Below, in pieces: positions 57,271 through 64,000 of a DNA stretch of 64,000 nt. A model generated the notes under the pieces. That model was not told where the DNA came from. It saw nothing but the letters and a program-made list of their open reading frames with translations, and did no database searches. How positions within the stretch are numbered: position 1 is the first letter of the stretch; each line of letters starts with the position of its first letter. The stretch lies in the NCBI RefSeq assembly GCF_040869035.1, contig NZ_CP162101.1:62001-126000 (forward strand), read 5' to 3'. The position numbers and the translations under genes are program-made. Source of the stretch: Vibrio sp. NTOU-M3 (GTDB lineage Bacteria > Pseudomonadota > Gammaproteobacteria > Enterobacterales > Vibrionaceae).

Positions 57271-59346
57271 ATGAAGCCCATGGATTTAAACAGTGGCATC
57301 ACCATCACTAATACTGGCAAAACTAAACTTGCCATGCTCATTGGTGTAATTTGCCTTGGAGCCAGCACCACTCTTTCAGCAGAGCAAGTGGACAACAGCA
57401 ACACGAAGAAAGGCCAAGAAACCATTGTGGTACTTGGTGAGAAACTCGGTGGTACACTTGCTGAGAACACAAGCTCAGTCACCGTTTTTACTGATGAAGC
57501 AGACAATGGCGAAGATCAAACATACTACGATCTACTCGATCGCGTCCCGAATGTACTGAATGCCCCATCTGGTATTCCACATATTCGAGGTGTAGATGGT
57601 CGTGGACCTGGTGAAGGCTTCCTTTCCTTCATGACAGGAGCGACACCAAGGGTGAATACGACCGTTGATGGCGTGTCAGAGTCATGGACTGGTGAGGCCT
57701 TTGGTAAAGCCGGATTGTGGGATACAGAACAAGTAGAGATTTATAAAGGCCCTCAATCAACCAACCAAGGCCGAAATAGTATTGGCGGCGCGGTGGTCAT
57801 CAAAACCAAAGATCCAACGTTCCACTTTGAAAGTAAAGTTCGTGGTGGCTATGAAAACGAAGATGGCAAATATCATTTAGCGGGTGTTGTTTCTGCCCCA
57901 ATCGTGTCTGAAAAGCTCGCATTTCGATTAGCCGCTGAGGGCACAAAGGGTAATACACCAATTGATTACTCGCTGCCCGATAATGACCAATATCCATGGG
58001 ACCCTTCTGAAGTTGAATCTCATAATGTGAGAGGTAAGCTGTTATTCAAACCGATGTCTAACGATAAGCTTACGCTAAAACTGACATTGGCGAGCCGTAA
58101 TGAAGAAGGTCAATATACAAATCTGGTTTCTGAAAAAGGCAAGTTTGAATATATCGATGAAAACGGTACTCGACGTCAAACCACTGAAAGTTGGAATGCA
58201 AATTTTGACGTAAATTACCTGATCAATGATGAATTAACCCTTGATGTATTGCTTGCGCGCCGGGACTACAATACGAAATTCAAAGCTTATCCACGTACGG
58301 ACTGGTGGGGTGATGTTGATGAAAAAAACTACACCGCAGAAGCGAAGCTGTCTTATAACTCGTTAGATGACAAATACAATGCCATTGTCGGGGTAAGTAG
58401 TTTTTACAAAGATCAAGATACGCAAACAGACTCGATGAAGCGTAAAGATAAAGTTCTGACCAACTCAATTTACTTCGATTCAAAAGTCCAACTCAACAAC
58501 CGTTGGGGCTTGCTACTTGGCGCTCGTTACGAAAAAGATGAGCTGAAGCGTGATTTTGACCACGCAAGGTTCCCACTCGATTTCAATGCCGATGAAAGTA
58601 ACGGTATTTTGCTACCAAAAGTCGGTGTAACGTTAAATGTATCAGACAATTCAATGCTTGGGCTTACTGCTCGTAAAGGATACAACGCTGGCGGACTTGG
58701 GTACAACGAGTACCAACAACAGGTGTTTGTGTTTGAGCAGGAAGAAGTCTGGACTTATGAGCTAAGTTCCCGTTCAACTTTCCTTGAAAATAGACTTGGT
58801 TTAACTGCAAATGTCTTCTACAACGACTATGAAAACTATCAAACGGTCGTATTTGGCGACAGTGGAAATCGTTTCGACAATTACATCGCAAACATCCCTA
58901 AAGGAAAAACATACGGTACTGAAGTTGAAACCAATTACTGGTTTGACTCAGGTCTGGACGTATTCGCATTTGTAGGCTTGTTAAAAACAGAAATCACCGA
59001 AGGGCCAAGCGGTACTATTGAAAACTTAAATGGGAATGAGTTCAGCTATGCACCTGAAGTGTCGGCAGGTCTTGGTTTTACCCAGCAGCTAGATTCGGGC
59101 ATTTTCTTTGGTGCTCGTGTTAATCACGTAACGGATTACTTTACAGATCTCGCCAATACCCGAAGTACGTCAGCAGGCGACTTCACAATATTAAATCTTA
59201 ATGCAGGTTATGCCATGGATGATCTCACCATTCGAGCTTACATTAAGAATGCAACAGATGAAGATTACGTTCTTCGCCATAAGAATGATCTTATCGAAAT
59301 GGGCGGACCTCGTACATTCGGCCTTGTGGCTGACTACCAATTCTAA
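57271..59346 (+). CDS. fvtA: TonB-dependent ferri-siderophore receptor
   Basis: A 691-residue outer-membrane receptor. The signal peptide is followed by a TonB-box-like segment (QETIVVLGEKL), a plug domain (YYDLLDRVPNVLNAPSGIPHIRGVDGRG...VEIYKGPQSTNQGRNSIGGAVVIKTKDP) and a 22-strand barrel with C-terminal GGPRTFGLVADYQF ending in Phe. Context makes it the receptor for the siderophore made here, equivalent to FvtA for ferri-vanchrobactin. The signal region starts with an unusual ~15-residue polar extension before the hydrophobic core. Confidence 0.88.
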   Translation: MKPMDLNSGITITNTGKTKLAMLIGVICLGASTTLSAEQVDNSNTKKGQETIVVLGEKLGGTLAENTSSVTVFTDEADNGEDQTYYDLLDRVPNVLNAPSGIPHIRGVDGRGPGEGFLSFMTGATPRVNTTVDGVSESWTGEAFGKAGLWDTEQVEIYKGPQSTNQGRNSIGGAVVIKTKDPTFHFESKVRGGYENEDGKYHLAGVVSAPIVSEKLAFRLAAEGTKGNTPIDYSLPDNDQYPWDPSEVESHNVRGKLLFKPMSNDKLTLKLTLASRNEEGQYTNLVSEKGKFEYIDENGTRRQTTESWNANFDVNYLINDELTLDVLLARRDYNTKFKAYPRTDWWGDVDEKNYTAEAKLSYNSLDDKYNAIVGVSSFYKDQDTQTDSMKRKDKVLTNSIYFDSKVQLNNRWGLLLGARYEKDELKRDFDHARFPLDFNADESNGILLPKVGVTLNVSDNSMLGLTARKGYNAGGLGYNEYQQQVFVFEQEEVWTYELSSRSTFLENRLGLTANVFYNDYENYQTVVFGDSGNRFDNYIANIPKGKTYGTEVETNYWFDSGLDVFAFVGLLKTEITEGPSGTIENLNGNEFSYAPEVSAGLGFTQQLDSGIFFGARVNHVTDYFTDLANTRSTSAGDFTILNLNAGYAMDDLTIRAYIKNATDEDYVLRHKNDLIEMGGPRTFGLVADYQF

Positions 59347-59352
59347 CAACAC

Positions 59353-59375
59353 AAAGGGCTCCGCTGGAGCCCTTT
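59353..59375 (+). terminator. Terminator after the receptor gene
   Basis: AAAGGGCTCC-GCT-GGAGCCCTTT, a perfect 10-bp stem 7 bases after the stop; only a pyrimidine-rich, not pure T, tail follows. Confidence 0.75.
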
Positions 59376-59559
59376 CCTTCTCATTGAACCTTTACTAACT
59401 TCAGTTTTAAGTTTTTATTAATACCAAATTTAAGACAAACCTAATAAACCTTGGCGTAACTAAGGACATATCGCGAGTCCAAACTTTCGTTTATAGCGAG
59501 TCAATTGTTCGTCTTCTATCTAATAATTGACAGTTCTGATAATTATAATGGACAGACCT

Positions 59560-60558
59560 ATGACGAAACAAATAACTAGACTTTCTACACTCGCGATCGC
59601 TTGCATTTCTGCCTTTTCAATGGCCAACGATACCATTGAGAATCGCGATAATCGTGCACAAACAGTGGCAGACGTCATCACCCAATCTGGTGTCTTAACA
59701 CCAAAGGGGCGATTTAACGTCGAAACTTCTTTGAGTTACACCCAAAACTCATCGAACAAGGTTTCTGTTGTTGGCTACACCATCCTACCTACGCTCATCG
59801 TCGGCCGAATTGAAGTCAGTGATTCTGACCGAACCACTATAACAGCAGGCTTAACCGCACGTTATGGTTTAACTGAAAGTACGGAATTGGAACTTCGGCT
59901 CCCTTTCGTATACAGAAATGACCAAATATCAACAAGGCCAATTCAAGATGGTGCAGCTGCAAATACGATCAATACAACACTTGATGGGGGTGGATTAGGC
60001 GATATTGAATTTGCAATTCGCCACCAGATTAACTTCCAAAGCACACCATATTGGATCGCAGGTGTGAAAATAAAAAGTGATACCGGGCGTTCTCCCTATG
60101 AGGTTGATATCGACACAACAACCAATACATTCACCGAAGTTCCAACTGGGTCAGGGTTATGGAGTGTAGAGCCAAGCGTCACCATGATCTACCCTACCGA
60201 CCCCGCCGTGCTGTTTATGAACCTTGGGTACATCTACAACATTGAAGATGATGTCAGTGTCGGGGGCGAAAACGTTAAAGTCGATATCGGAGATACCCTA
60301 TCATTAGCTGCAGGGTTAGGTTTTGCCGTGAACCCCGATCTGTCTTTGTCGTTTGGCTTAAACCACAAGACCATCTTAAAAAGTAAAGTGAATGGTGAGG
60401 AAAGTGATGATGCAAAATTGCTTCAATTGGATACCATCAGTATAGGGATGAACTACGCCTTTTCTGATCAAACCTCTATCAACGTCAGTGCTCAAGCAGG
60501 CCTCACTGAAGACTCTCCTGATTTCCAATTGACCATGCGTGTTCCGTTCACCTTTTAA
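59560..60558 (+). CDS. Outer-membrane beta-barrel protein, FapF/MetA-phenol-like
   Basis: A 332-residue exported protein: signal peptide MTKQITRLSTLAIACISAFSMA, a short polar linker, then alternating beta-strands with the family-like stretch SGVLTPKGRFNVETSLSY...SVVGYTILPTLIVGRIEVSD...LTARYGLTESTELELRLPFVYRND, ending in Phe. Barrels of this kind include FapF, the pore that exports Fap amyloid in Pseudomonas; the long N-terminal coiled coil of FapF is not evident here. The ATG at 59560 gives a clean signal peptide; upstream in-frame ATGs (59548, 59527) are poorer. It converges on the amyloid-like operon, so a secretion role is inferred from context. Confidence 0.72.
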   Translation: MTKQITRLSTLAIACISAFSMANDTIENRDNRAQTVADVITQSGVLTPKGRFNVETSLSYTQNSSNKVSVVGYTILPTLIVGRIEVSDSDRTTITAGLTARYGLTESTELELRLPFVYRNDQISTRPIQDGAAANTINTTLDGGGLGDIEFAIRHQINFQSTPYWIAGVKIKSDTGRSPYEVDIDTTTNTFTEVPTGSGLWSVEPSVTMIYPTDPAVLFMNLGYIYNIEDDVSVGGENVKVDIGDTLSLAAGLGFAVNPDLSLSFGLNHKTILKSKVNGEESDDAKLLQLDTISIGMNYAFSDQTSINVSAQAGLTEDSPDFQLTMRVPFTF

Positions 60559-60576
60559 TACCCTTTTTATCCACGC

Positions 60577-60607
60577 AAAAAAATCCCCCTTGTCATTGGG
60601 GGATTTT
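60577..60607. terminator. Bidirectional terminator between barrel gene and amyloid-like operon
   Basis: An A-run, then AAATCCCCC / GGGGGATTT around an 8-base loop, then TT: a symmetric hairpin between convergent transcripts. Confidence 0.82.
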
Positions 60608-60631
60608 GAATTGCTTTGAGTTATGTTTCTC

Positions 60632-61222
60632 TCAGTACAATTGCATTTGCAGCGCTTCTTGTAAGCGAAGGTTAGCTCTCAAATCTCGGAGTGCACCACT
60701 CACCTGTGAATCAATATCTACCACAGTATTGAGCCCAATCACGCTATCATTTTGCGTATTCTGAACCACATGACTCAACAATGTAGCCCCCTGATTTACA
60801 GCTAGGTGACTCACAACAGGTGTGCTATCAATTGGCTCTATATTCGATGGCTGGGTAGTTTCACTCTCGACCACGGGCAAGCTATTTTCTGTCGATTCGG
60901 TTGGAACCACCTGATTATTCTCGCCAACCTGCACGACATTTACGCCACTGTCTGCTATCCCTGAAGAAATGATCTGCCCATTACGAATTACCAGATCAGC
61001 AATGTGCGAATTAAAAATTGTATTTCCGTTAATAGAGGTAACAACACTCAACCCAATATTAACGACATAATCATTCGCAACACCAAAACCGCCACGATAT
61101 TCCATCAATTCAACATCAGTCAGCGGATTCAGCGTGAGCAGGGAGCTCACTTTTGCTTGAACATTGCCTGCTACCGAAAATGAAGCTAAGGCAATCAGAA
61201 GCACCCTAATGAAGTTAGACAT
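60632..61222 (-). CDS. Exported protein with double-glycine leader, Fap-like cluster
   Basis: A 196-residue protein with signal peptide ending NVQA (residue 23). Twenty residues later is LTDVELMEYRGG (34-45), which reads as a bacteriocin-type double-glycine leader, then FGVANDYVVNIGLSVVTSINGNTIFN. The middle (about 105-135) is Ser/Thr/Glu/Pro-rich, and Asn/Gln-rich segments (NVVQVGENNQVV; SHVVQNTQNDSVIG) resemble the motif in the sister proteins. I know no named family. It is the last gene of the operon, 3 bp after the C39 peptidase gene. Probable roles are minor fibre subunit, nucleator or chaperone. Confidence 0.72.
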   Translation of the reverse strand: MSNFIRVLLIALASFSVAGNVQAKVSSLLTLNPLTDVELMEYRGGFGVANDYVVNIGLSVVTSINGNTIFNSHIADLVIRNGQIISSGIADSGVNVVQVGENNQVVPTESTENSLPVVESETTQPSNIEPIDSTPVVSHLAVNQGATLLSHVVQNTQNDSVIGLNTVVDIDSQVSGALRDLRANLRLQEALQMQLY

Positions 61223-61225
61223 AGG

Positions 61226-61903
61226 TTAATATTCTCCTGACTCCGGCAAAGTGATAGTGAATTGGCCGATCGAGTCTCGAGGCAGTGAGCTATCCAATGG
61301 TGCTCGGTTGTAAAGTCTATACTGGGCCACATCAATGAAGGTTTCTTTTCCTACCTCTGCATGATTGCGAACTAGCAATACAATGCCCTGATAAAACTGA
61401 ACAAACTTGGTCTTGCTCATCACTATTGTCCCTCGAGAAGGGTCACCTAATATCACGTCACTTTGATTGATACCTTTCACCACAACGAAGTGACGGTAAC
61501 CATCAAAATCAACCAGAGTAATGACCGGTAATCCAATCGACTCTATCTTCTCCAACGTCAGTTTATACCCTTCTGACTTAAATCCTTGACTCATCAAATA
61601 CCGCTTCATATCAAGTAACGAAAAGCCCTGTTTTTCAATAAGTTCCCGATTGCCATTTGCGAACATCGCTTTAAATATATCGGCTTCATCTTTGGGGGTT
61701 CGATAATGATAGGTCAGCAGTGATGCTAATGCCGCAGAGCCACAACTGAAGTCATACTGTTGGCGAATCACATCACCAAACTGTATTTCTTTATAGCTTC
61801 TAACAGGCACCTGAAAACTTCCTCTTTCAGGCAACCAATTTAAGGCGGCCGCATAGCAAGGTGTGAGTAAAACAAACGAAATGAAAAATTGCCGGAGTTT
61901 CAT
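61226..61903 (-). CDS. Periplasmic C39-family cysteine peptidase (FapD-like)
   Basis: A 225-residue peptidase with a signal peptide (hydrophobic core FFISFVLLTPCYAAA), so it acts in the periplasm. The C39 catalytic set is intact: Gln49 and Cys54 in RQQYDFSCGSAALASLL, His138 in YRHFVVVKG, Asp154 in ILGDPSRG. It is a stand-alone protease, not fused to an ABC exporter as in bacteriocin systems; FapD of the Pseudomonas Fap amyloid system has this form. The genes on either side encode exported proteins with double-glycine motifs, the cleavage site used by C39 enzymes. Confidence 0.88.
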   Translation of the reverse strand: MKLRQFFISFVLLTPCYAAALNWLPERGSFQVPVRSYKEIQFGDVIRQQYDFSCGSAALASLLTYHYRTPKDEADIFKAMFANGNRELIEKQGFSLLDMKRYLMSQGFKSEGYKLTLEKIESIGLPVITLVDFDGYRHFVVVKGINQSDVILGDPSRGTIVMSKTKFVQFYQGIVLLVRNHAEVGKETFIDVAQYRLYNRAPLDSSLPRDSIGQFTITLPESGEY

Positions 61904-61904
61904 T

Positions 61905-62231
61905 TTACTTAAGTGTTAAATTAACAACGGTGGAATTTTGAATCAGCACATTGTTACCGCTGTTCTGGATAACGTTCGTGATCCCTGAACTTGCTGCTAA
62001 CGCACCAGCAGCAATGGTATTGTTTCCTGTAACCACATGCTCGGCTACGTTACCTGAACTGATTCCTTCCACGGTTGAGGTTGCCGCGATGCTGTCGAGG
62101 TCAATGTAATACTGACCACCACGAGAGCTGTCCAGTTCTGTTTCAGACAGCTCAAAGTCAGTCAGCACTAGATCATCAGCATACGCAAATGTTGGAATGA
62201 GTAATCCCAAGACGAACAGTGCTAAACGCAT
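61905..62231 (-). CDS. Small exported protein with double-glycine leader
   Basis: A 108-residue protein: signal peptide to Ala18 (TFAYA), then DDLVLTDFELSETELDSSRGG (19-39), a double-glycine leader that aligns without gaps with that of the 196-residue protein, then a mature part of about 69 residues. The mature part ends with SGITNVIQNSGNNVLIQNS (82-100), a Gly/Asn/Gln motif shared with the repeat-rich protein encoded upstream. The low complexity and alternating Asn/Val pattern suggest a small fibre-forming subunit. It lies 1 bp before the C39 gene. Confidence 0.74.
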   Translation of the reverse strand: MRLALFVLGLLIPTFAYADDLVLTDFELSETELDSSRGGQYYIDLDSIAATSTVEGISSGNVAEHVVTGNNTIAAGALAASSGITNVIQNSGNNVLIQNSTVVNLTLK

Positions 62232-62246
62232 GGCGAATCCCTCTAC

Positions 62247-62840
62247 TTACTTGGTAAACACAGAGGCGTTAGTGGTTACGGCTTGTTGCACCATAGAATT
62301 GGCCCCAGCATTTTGACCAACCGTTGTAATACCTGCTGTACCAGAGAATCCGTCTAGTGAGTTAGCACTTGAGACACGCTGATAGCCTAACAACGCAAGC
62401 TGGGTATTCGTTGCCGAAACGTTTGAAATACTACCGTTAAGATCGGCATCTGCGACTACCATATCGCTTTCTAAAGAAATTGATGTATTGGTTGTCGTAG
62501 TTGTCGTATTCAAACTGTCTGACCATGAATTGTTACCATCGTCACCATTTTCGTTATAGCTAAAGCTATTACCATCATCACCACCACCAATTGTCGTGGT
62601 GTTTCCATCGTTTCCGTTCTCGTTATAACTGTTACCGTCATCACCATTACCGATGGTCGTATTGGTGTTGGTATGGTTATGCGTGTTGTTGTTACTAGCG
62701 ACTGCGTTGTTACTTAATACATCATTGTGACTGGCTACATCATCACTACCAAAGGAATCATTAGAATTATTTGCTAACACGGCACCGCTGAATAGAAGAG
62801 CGGACACTGCTACTGCCAAGCCTGTTTTTTGTAGATTCAT
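62247..62840 (-). CDS. Repeat-rich exported protein, candidate amyloid subunit
   Basis: A 197-residue protein with signal peptide ending AVLA (residue 23). It contains two tandem Asn/Gly/Asp repeats: TTIGNGDDGNSYNENGNDGN (61-80) and TTIGGGDDGNSFSYNENGDDGN (82-103), a Thr-run, and a C-terminal region with GITTVGQNAGANSMVQQ (170-186). The composition (Asn, Gly, Ser, Thr, few charged or aromatic residues) is typical of functional amyloids. It lacks the R-G-G leader of the two sister proteins. The ATG at 62840 has GGAGTG 8 bases upstream; the longer open frame has no support. First gene of the operon. Confidence 0.76.
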   Translation of the reverse strand: MNLQKTGLAVAVSALLFSGAVLANNSNDSFGSDDVASHNDVLSNNAVASNNNTHNHTNTNTTIGNGDDGNSYNENGNDGNTTTIGGGDDGNSFSYNENGDDGNNSWSDSLNTTTTTTNTSISLESDMVVADADLNGSISNVSATNTQLALLGYQRVSSANSLDGFSGTAGITTVGQNAGANSMVQQAVTTNASVFTK

Positions 62841-62893
62841 AATATTCACTCCATCGTGTTTTGAAGGTTTTGTCCTTTCGATATGCCCGAAAG

Positions 62894-62970
62894 CAAAGTG
62901 ATTATAGGAATCTATGCGCCACAAAAATTCTCATAAATGAGATGGCATTTTACGCAACTCATAGAATGAG
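62894..62970 (-). promoter_or_regulatory. Promoter of the amyloid-like operon with tandem palindromes
   Basis: The minus strand has a perfect TATAAT (plus 62901-62906) with a poor -35 (about 62923-62929). Directly upstream are two copies of one palindrome: CTCATAAATGAG at 62930-62941 and CTCATAGAATGAG at 62958-62970, each followed by AT on the plus strand. A weak -35 with adjacent operators is the layout of an activator-dependent promoter. The CsgD/LuxR-type regulator encoded divergently is the obvious candidate; this link is inference. Confidence 0.6.
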
Positions 62971-63041
62971 ATAATACGAAGGTTAACAAAGATATTTAGT
63001 TACTAAATTTCATAGGCTTACTGTCGGCTTATTAGAAAAGT

Positions 63042-63305
63042 ATGAAAAAACCCATGGAATTAGCATTAGATTTCTATCACCCAAATCGAGCAGGTCTAAT
63101 ACTCTTTGTTGCGCAACAGTAAAAGGGGGAAACCGATCATACTAACTGGGAAAAAAAAGACCAATCAAACCTTATTTTATTAGCAAAACGTTTATTACTA
63201 ATAAATAAATCTAAACCTGACGACTACTCAAAAATGGCTATCTCTACAACCTATTTACCATTTTTAAAACGCTTTCAAGAGTTTAACTTATACTTCAATC
63301 AATAG
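63042..63305 (+). pseudogene. Possible gene relic with one in-frame stop
   Basis: Starting at ATG 63042 the frame reads MKKPMELALDFYHPNRAGLI...FVAQQ, meets TAA at 63120-63122, then continues open in the same frame for about 60 codons (KGETDHTNWEKKDQSNL...YLPFLKRFQEFNLYFNQ) to TAG at 63305. The peptide looks protein-like but matches no family I know, and no ribosome-binding site is clear. It may be a decayed gene or chance in AT-rich DNA. Confidence 0.25.
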
Positions 63306-63306
63306 G

Positions 63307-63322
63307 ACGTTATTCATAACGT
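63307..63322. promoter_or_regulatory. Palindrome upstream of the CsgD-like regulator gene
   Basis: ACGTTAT-TC-ATAACGT, a perfect 7-bp inverted repeat 46 bases before the ATG, in the position of an operator or promoter-proximal site. Confidence 0.4.
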
Positions 63323-63367
63323 ATCTAAATACAACGTTTTATTGGCTATGCATACGGAAAGGCTATT

Positions 63368-64000
63368 ATGGCTCCAACAACGCTCGTCATTCTGTCGGAC
63401 AACAATTTGCAAAGTAACTTAATCGAACAACAGCTTTTATGTTTAAGCGATGTTACGACTACCGCCGTGCATCCAGATAAGTTCAATCACCTTTGCAGTC
63501 GATTGACGATGGACTTGGTGATTCTCGATTTTCATTACCTCACCTACCTTGAGGATCTCGACATACTGCCTGATTTTGACCTACTTAATCTTGATATATT
63601 GGTTTACAACATTCCAGAATTGGGGCTTAACCACCCTTTTGTTCGCTGGCGCACATTAAGAGGGATGATCCTACAAACTGCGTGCGCGCAACACTTAATT
63701 GATGGTGTGAAATGTATTTTACAAGGTGGTATGTGGATACCACGACGGTATCTGGAAGAATTGATCATGCTTTATCGAGATCCGAGTAACATACGCGATT
63801 GCAGCTTTGATCAACTGACCGAAAGGGAGCGGCAAGTCCTCGATTTAGTGGTTCAGGGAAGCACAAACAAAGAGATCGCAAAGTTGCTATACCTATCAGA
63901 AAACACCGTTAAAACACATATTTACAAGGTATACCGCAAACTTAATGTCCACTGTAGAAGTGAAGCCAGCAAACTGGTTAAGCAAGCTCGAGGAAATAGC
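63368..64000 (+). CDS. CsgD/VpsT-like LuxR-family regulator (3' end outside window)
   Basis: At least 211 residues, open to the window edge. The N-terminal half is a receiver-like domain (TTLVILSDNNLQSNLIEQQLL, MDLVILDFHYL). The C-terminal LuxR helix-turn-helix is FDQLTERERQVLDLVVQGSTNKEIAKLLYLSENTVKTHIYKVYRKLN. In VpsT the linker helix carries W[FLM][TS]R, which binds cyclic di-GMP; here the aligned text is GGMWIPRRYLEEL, a deviating version. AAGG lies 8 bases before the ATG. Family members control curli, cellulose or Vibrio polysaccharide; its position makes the amyloid-like operon a likely target. Confidence 0.85.
   Translation, partial: MAPTTLVILSDNNLQSNLIEQQLLCLSDVTTTAVHPDKFNHLCSRLTMDLVILDFHYLTYLEDLDILPDFDLLNLDILVYNIPELGLNHPFVRWRTLRGMILQTACAQHLIDGVKCILQGGMWIPRRYLEELIMLYRDPSNIRDCSFDQLTERERQVLDLVVQGSTNKEIAKLLYLSENTVKTHIYKVYRKLNVHCRSEASKLVKQARGNS

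Larger units (their letters stand above)
62841..63367. other. 527-bp divergent control region of the amyloid-like locus
   Basis: AT-rich region between the amyloid-like operon and the regulator gene. It contains the operon promoter with tandem palindromes, a possible interrupted open frame (63042-63305) and a palindrome 46 bases before the regulator start. No other gene was seen. Confidence 0.6.

Noticed and set aside
62530..62660. Short direct repeats that might suggest a CRISPR or satellite array
   Set aside because: They encode the in-frame Asn/Gly/Asp repeats of the amyloid-like protein; only two units and no spacers.
1..64000. tRNA, rRNA, insertion sequences, integrases, phage genes, origins
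   Set aside because: None was recognised on reading; the locus changes appear to be gene-content differences without visible mobility genes.

Overview
The window looks like a chromosomal segment of a Vibrio species or a close relative in the Vibrionaceae. The type VI secretion (T6SS) genes have the gene order of the Vibrio cholerae VCA0107-VCA0123 cluster. The siderophore genes resemble the vanchrobactin (vab/fvt) locus known from Vibrio. The housekeeping genes at the left edge (gsk, creA, cutA, YjdF- and YieH/YqaB-type genes) read as gammaproteobacterial. No rRNA, tRNA, insertion sequence, integrase or CRISPR array was seen.

Layout. (1) 1-7.8 kb: ordinary chromosomal genes: a truncated 2OG-Fe(II) oxygenase, a YjdF-type membrane protein, CutA, a small zinc-ribbon protein, two HAD phosphatases, an unknown protein, a CreA-like lipoprotein, inosine-guanosine kinase and a chemoreceptor. 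(2) 7.9-34.3 kb, all on the minus strand: a T6SS with all 13 core components. Transcription runs tssB-tssC-tssE-tssF-tssG-fha-tssJ-tssK-tssL-clpV-vasH-vasI-tssA-tssM-vasL, then hcp, vgrG, a large cell-wall-degrading effector and a candidate immunity protein. A well-matched sigma-54 promoter lies in front of hcp, and the sigma-54 activator VasH is encoded in the same cluster. No PAAR gene or effector adaptor is present. (3) 34.3-35.5 kb: a 1.2-kb AT-rich non-coding region. (4) 35.5-59.4 kb: a catecholate siderophore locus. DAHP synthase feeds chorismate; VabC/VabB/VabA homologues make 2,3-dihydroxybenzoate (DHB); VabE activates it and loads it on the aryl-carrier domain of VabB. A 2820-residue NRPS (C-A-PCP-E-C-A-PCP-TE), helped by an MbtH-like protein, joins DHB to a D-amino acid (probably basic) and L-serine. 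An EntS-like exporter, a TonB-dependent receptor, a FepBDGC-type importer and a Fes-type esterase complete the export, uptake and iron-release cycle. Fur-box-like sequences lie in each promoter region. (5) 59.5-64 kb: a probable functional-amyloid (Fap-like) locus. An outer-membrane beta-barrel gene converges on a tight four-gene operon: a repeat-rich exported protein, a 108-residue exported protein, a periplasmic C39 peptidase and a 196-residue exported protein. A CsgD/LuxR-family regulator is divergent and runs off the window.

The least expected observation is in region 5. The two small proteins flanking the C39 peptidase gene each carry a signal peptide followed by an identically spaced double-glycine leader motif (L-[ST]-[ED]-x-E-L-x3-R-G-G). 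This suggests two-step maturation in the periplasm: signal peptidase first, then the C39 protease. Two of the exported proteins share a C-terminal GITxVxQNxGxN motif, and the operon promoter carries two tandem copies of a palindrome. In the T6SS part, the vgrG-linked effector appears to have an M23-like peptidase domain split by about 330 residues of SH3-like repeats, followed by a lambda-R-type (GH104) lysozyme domain.
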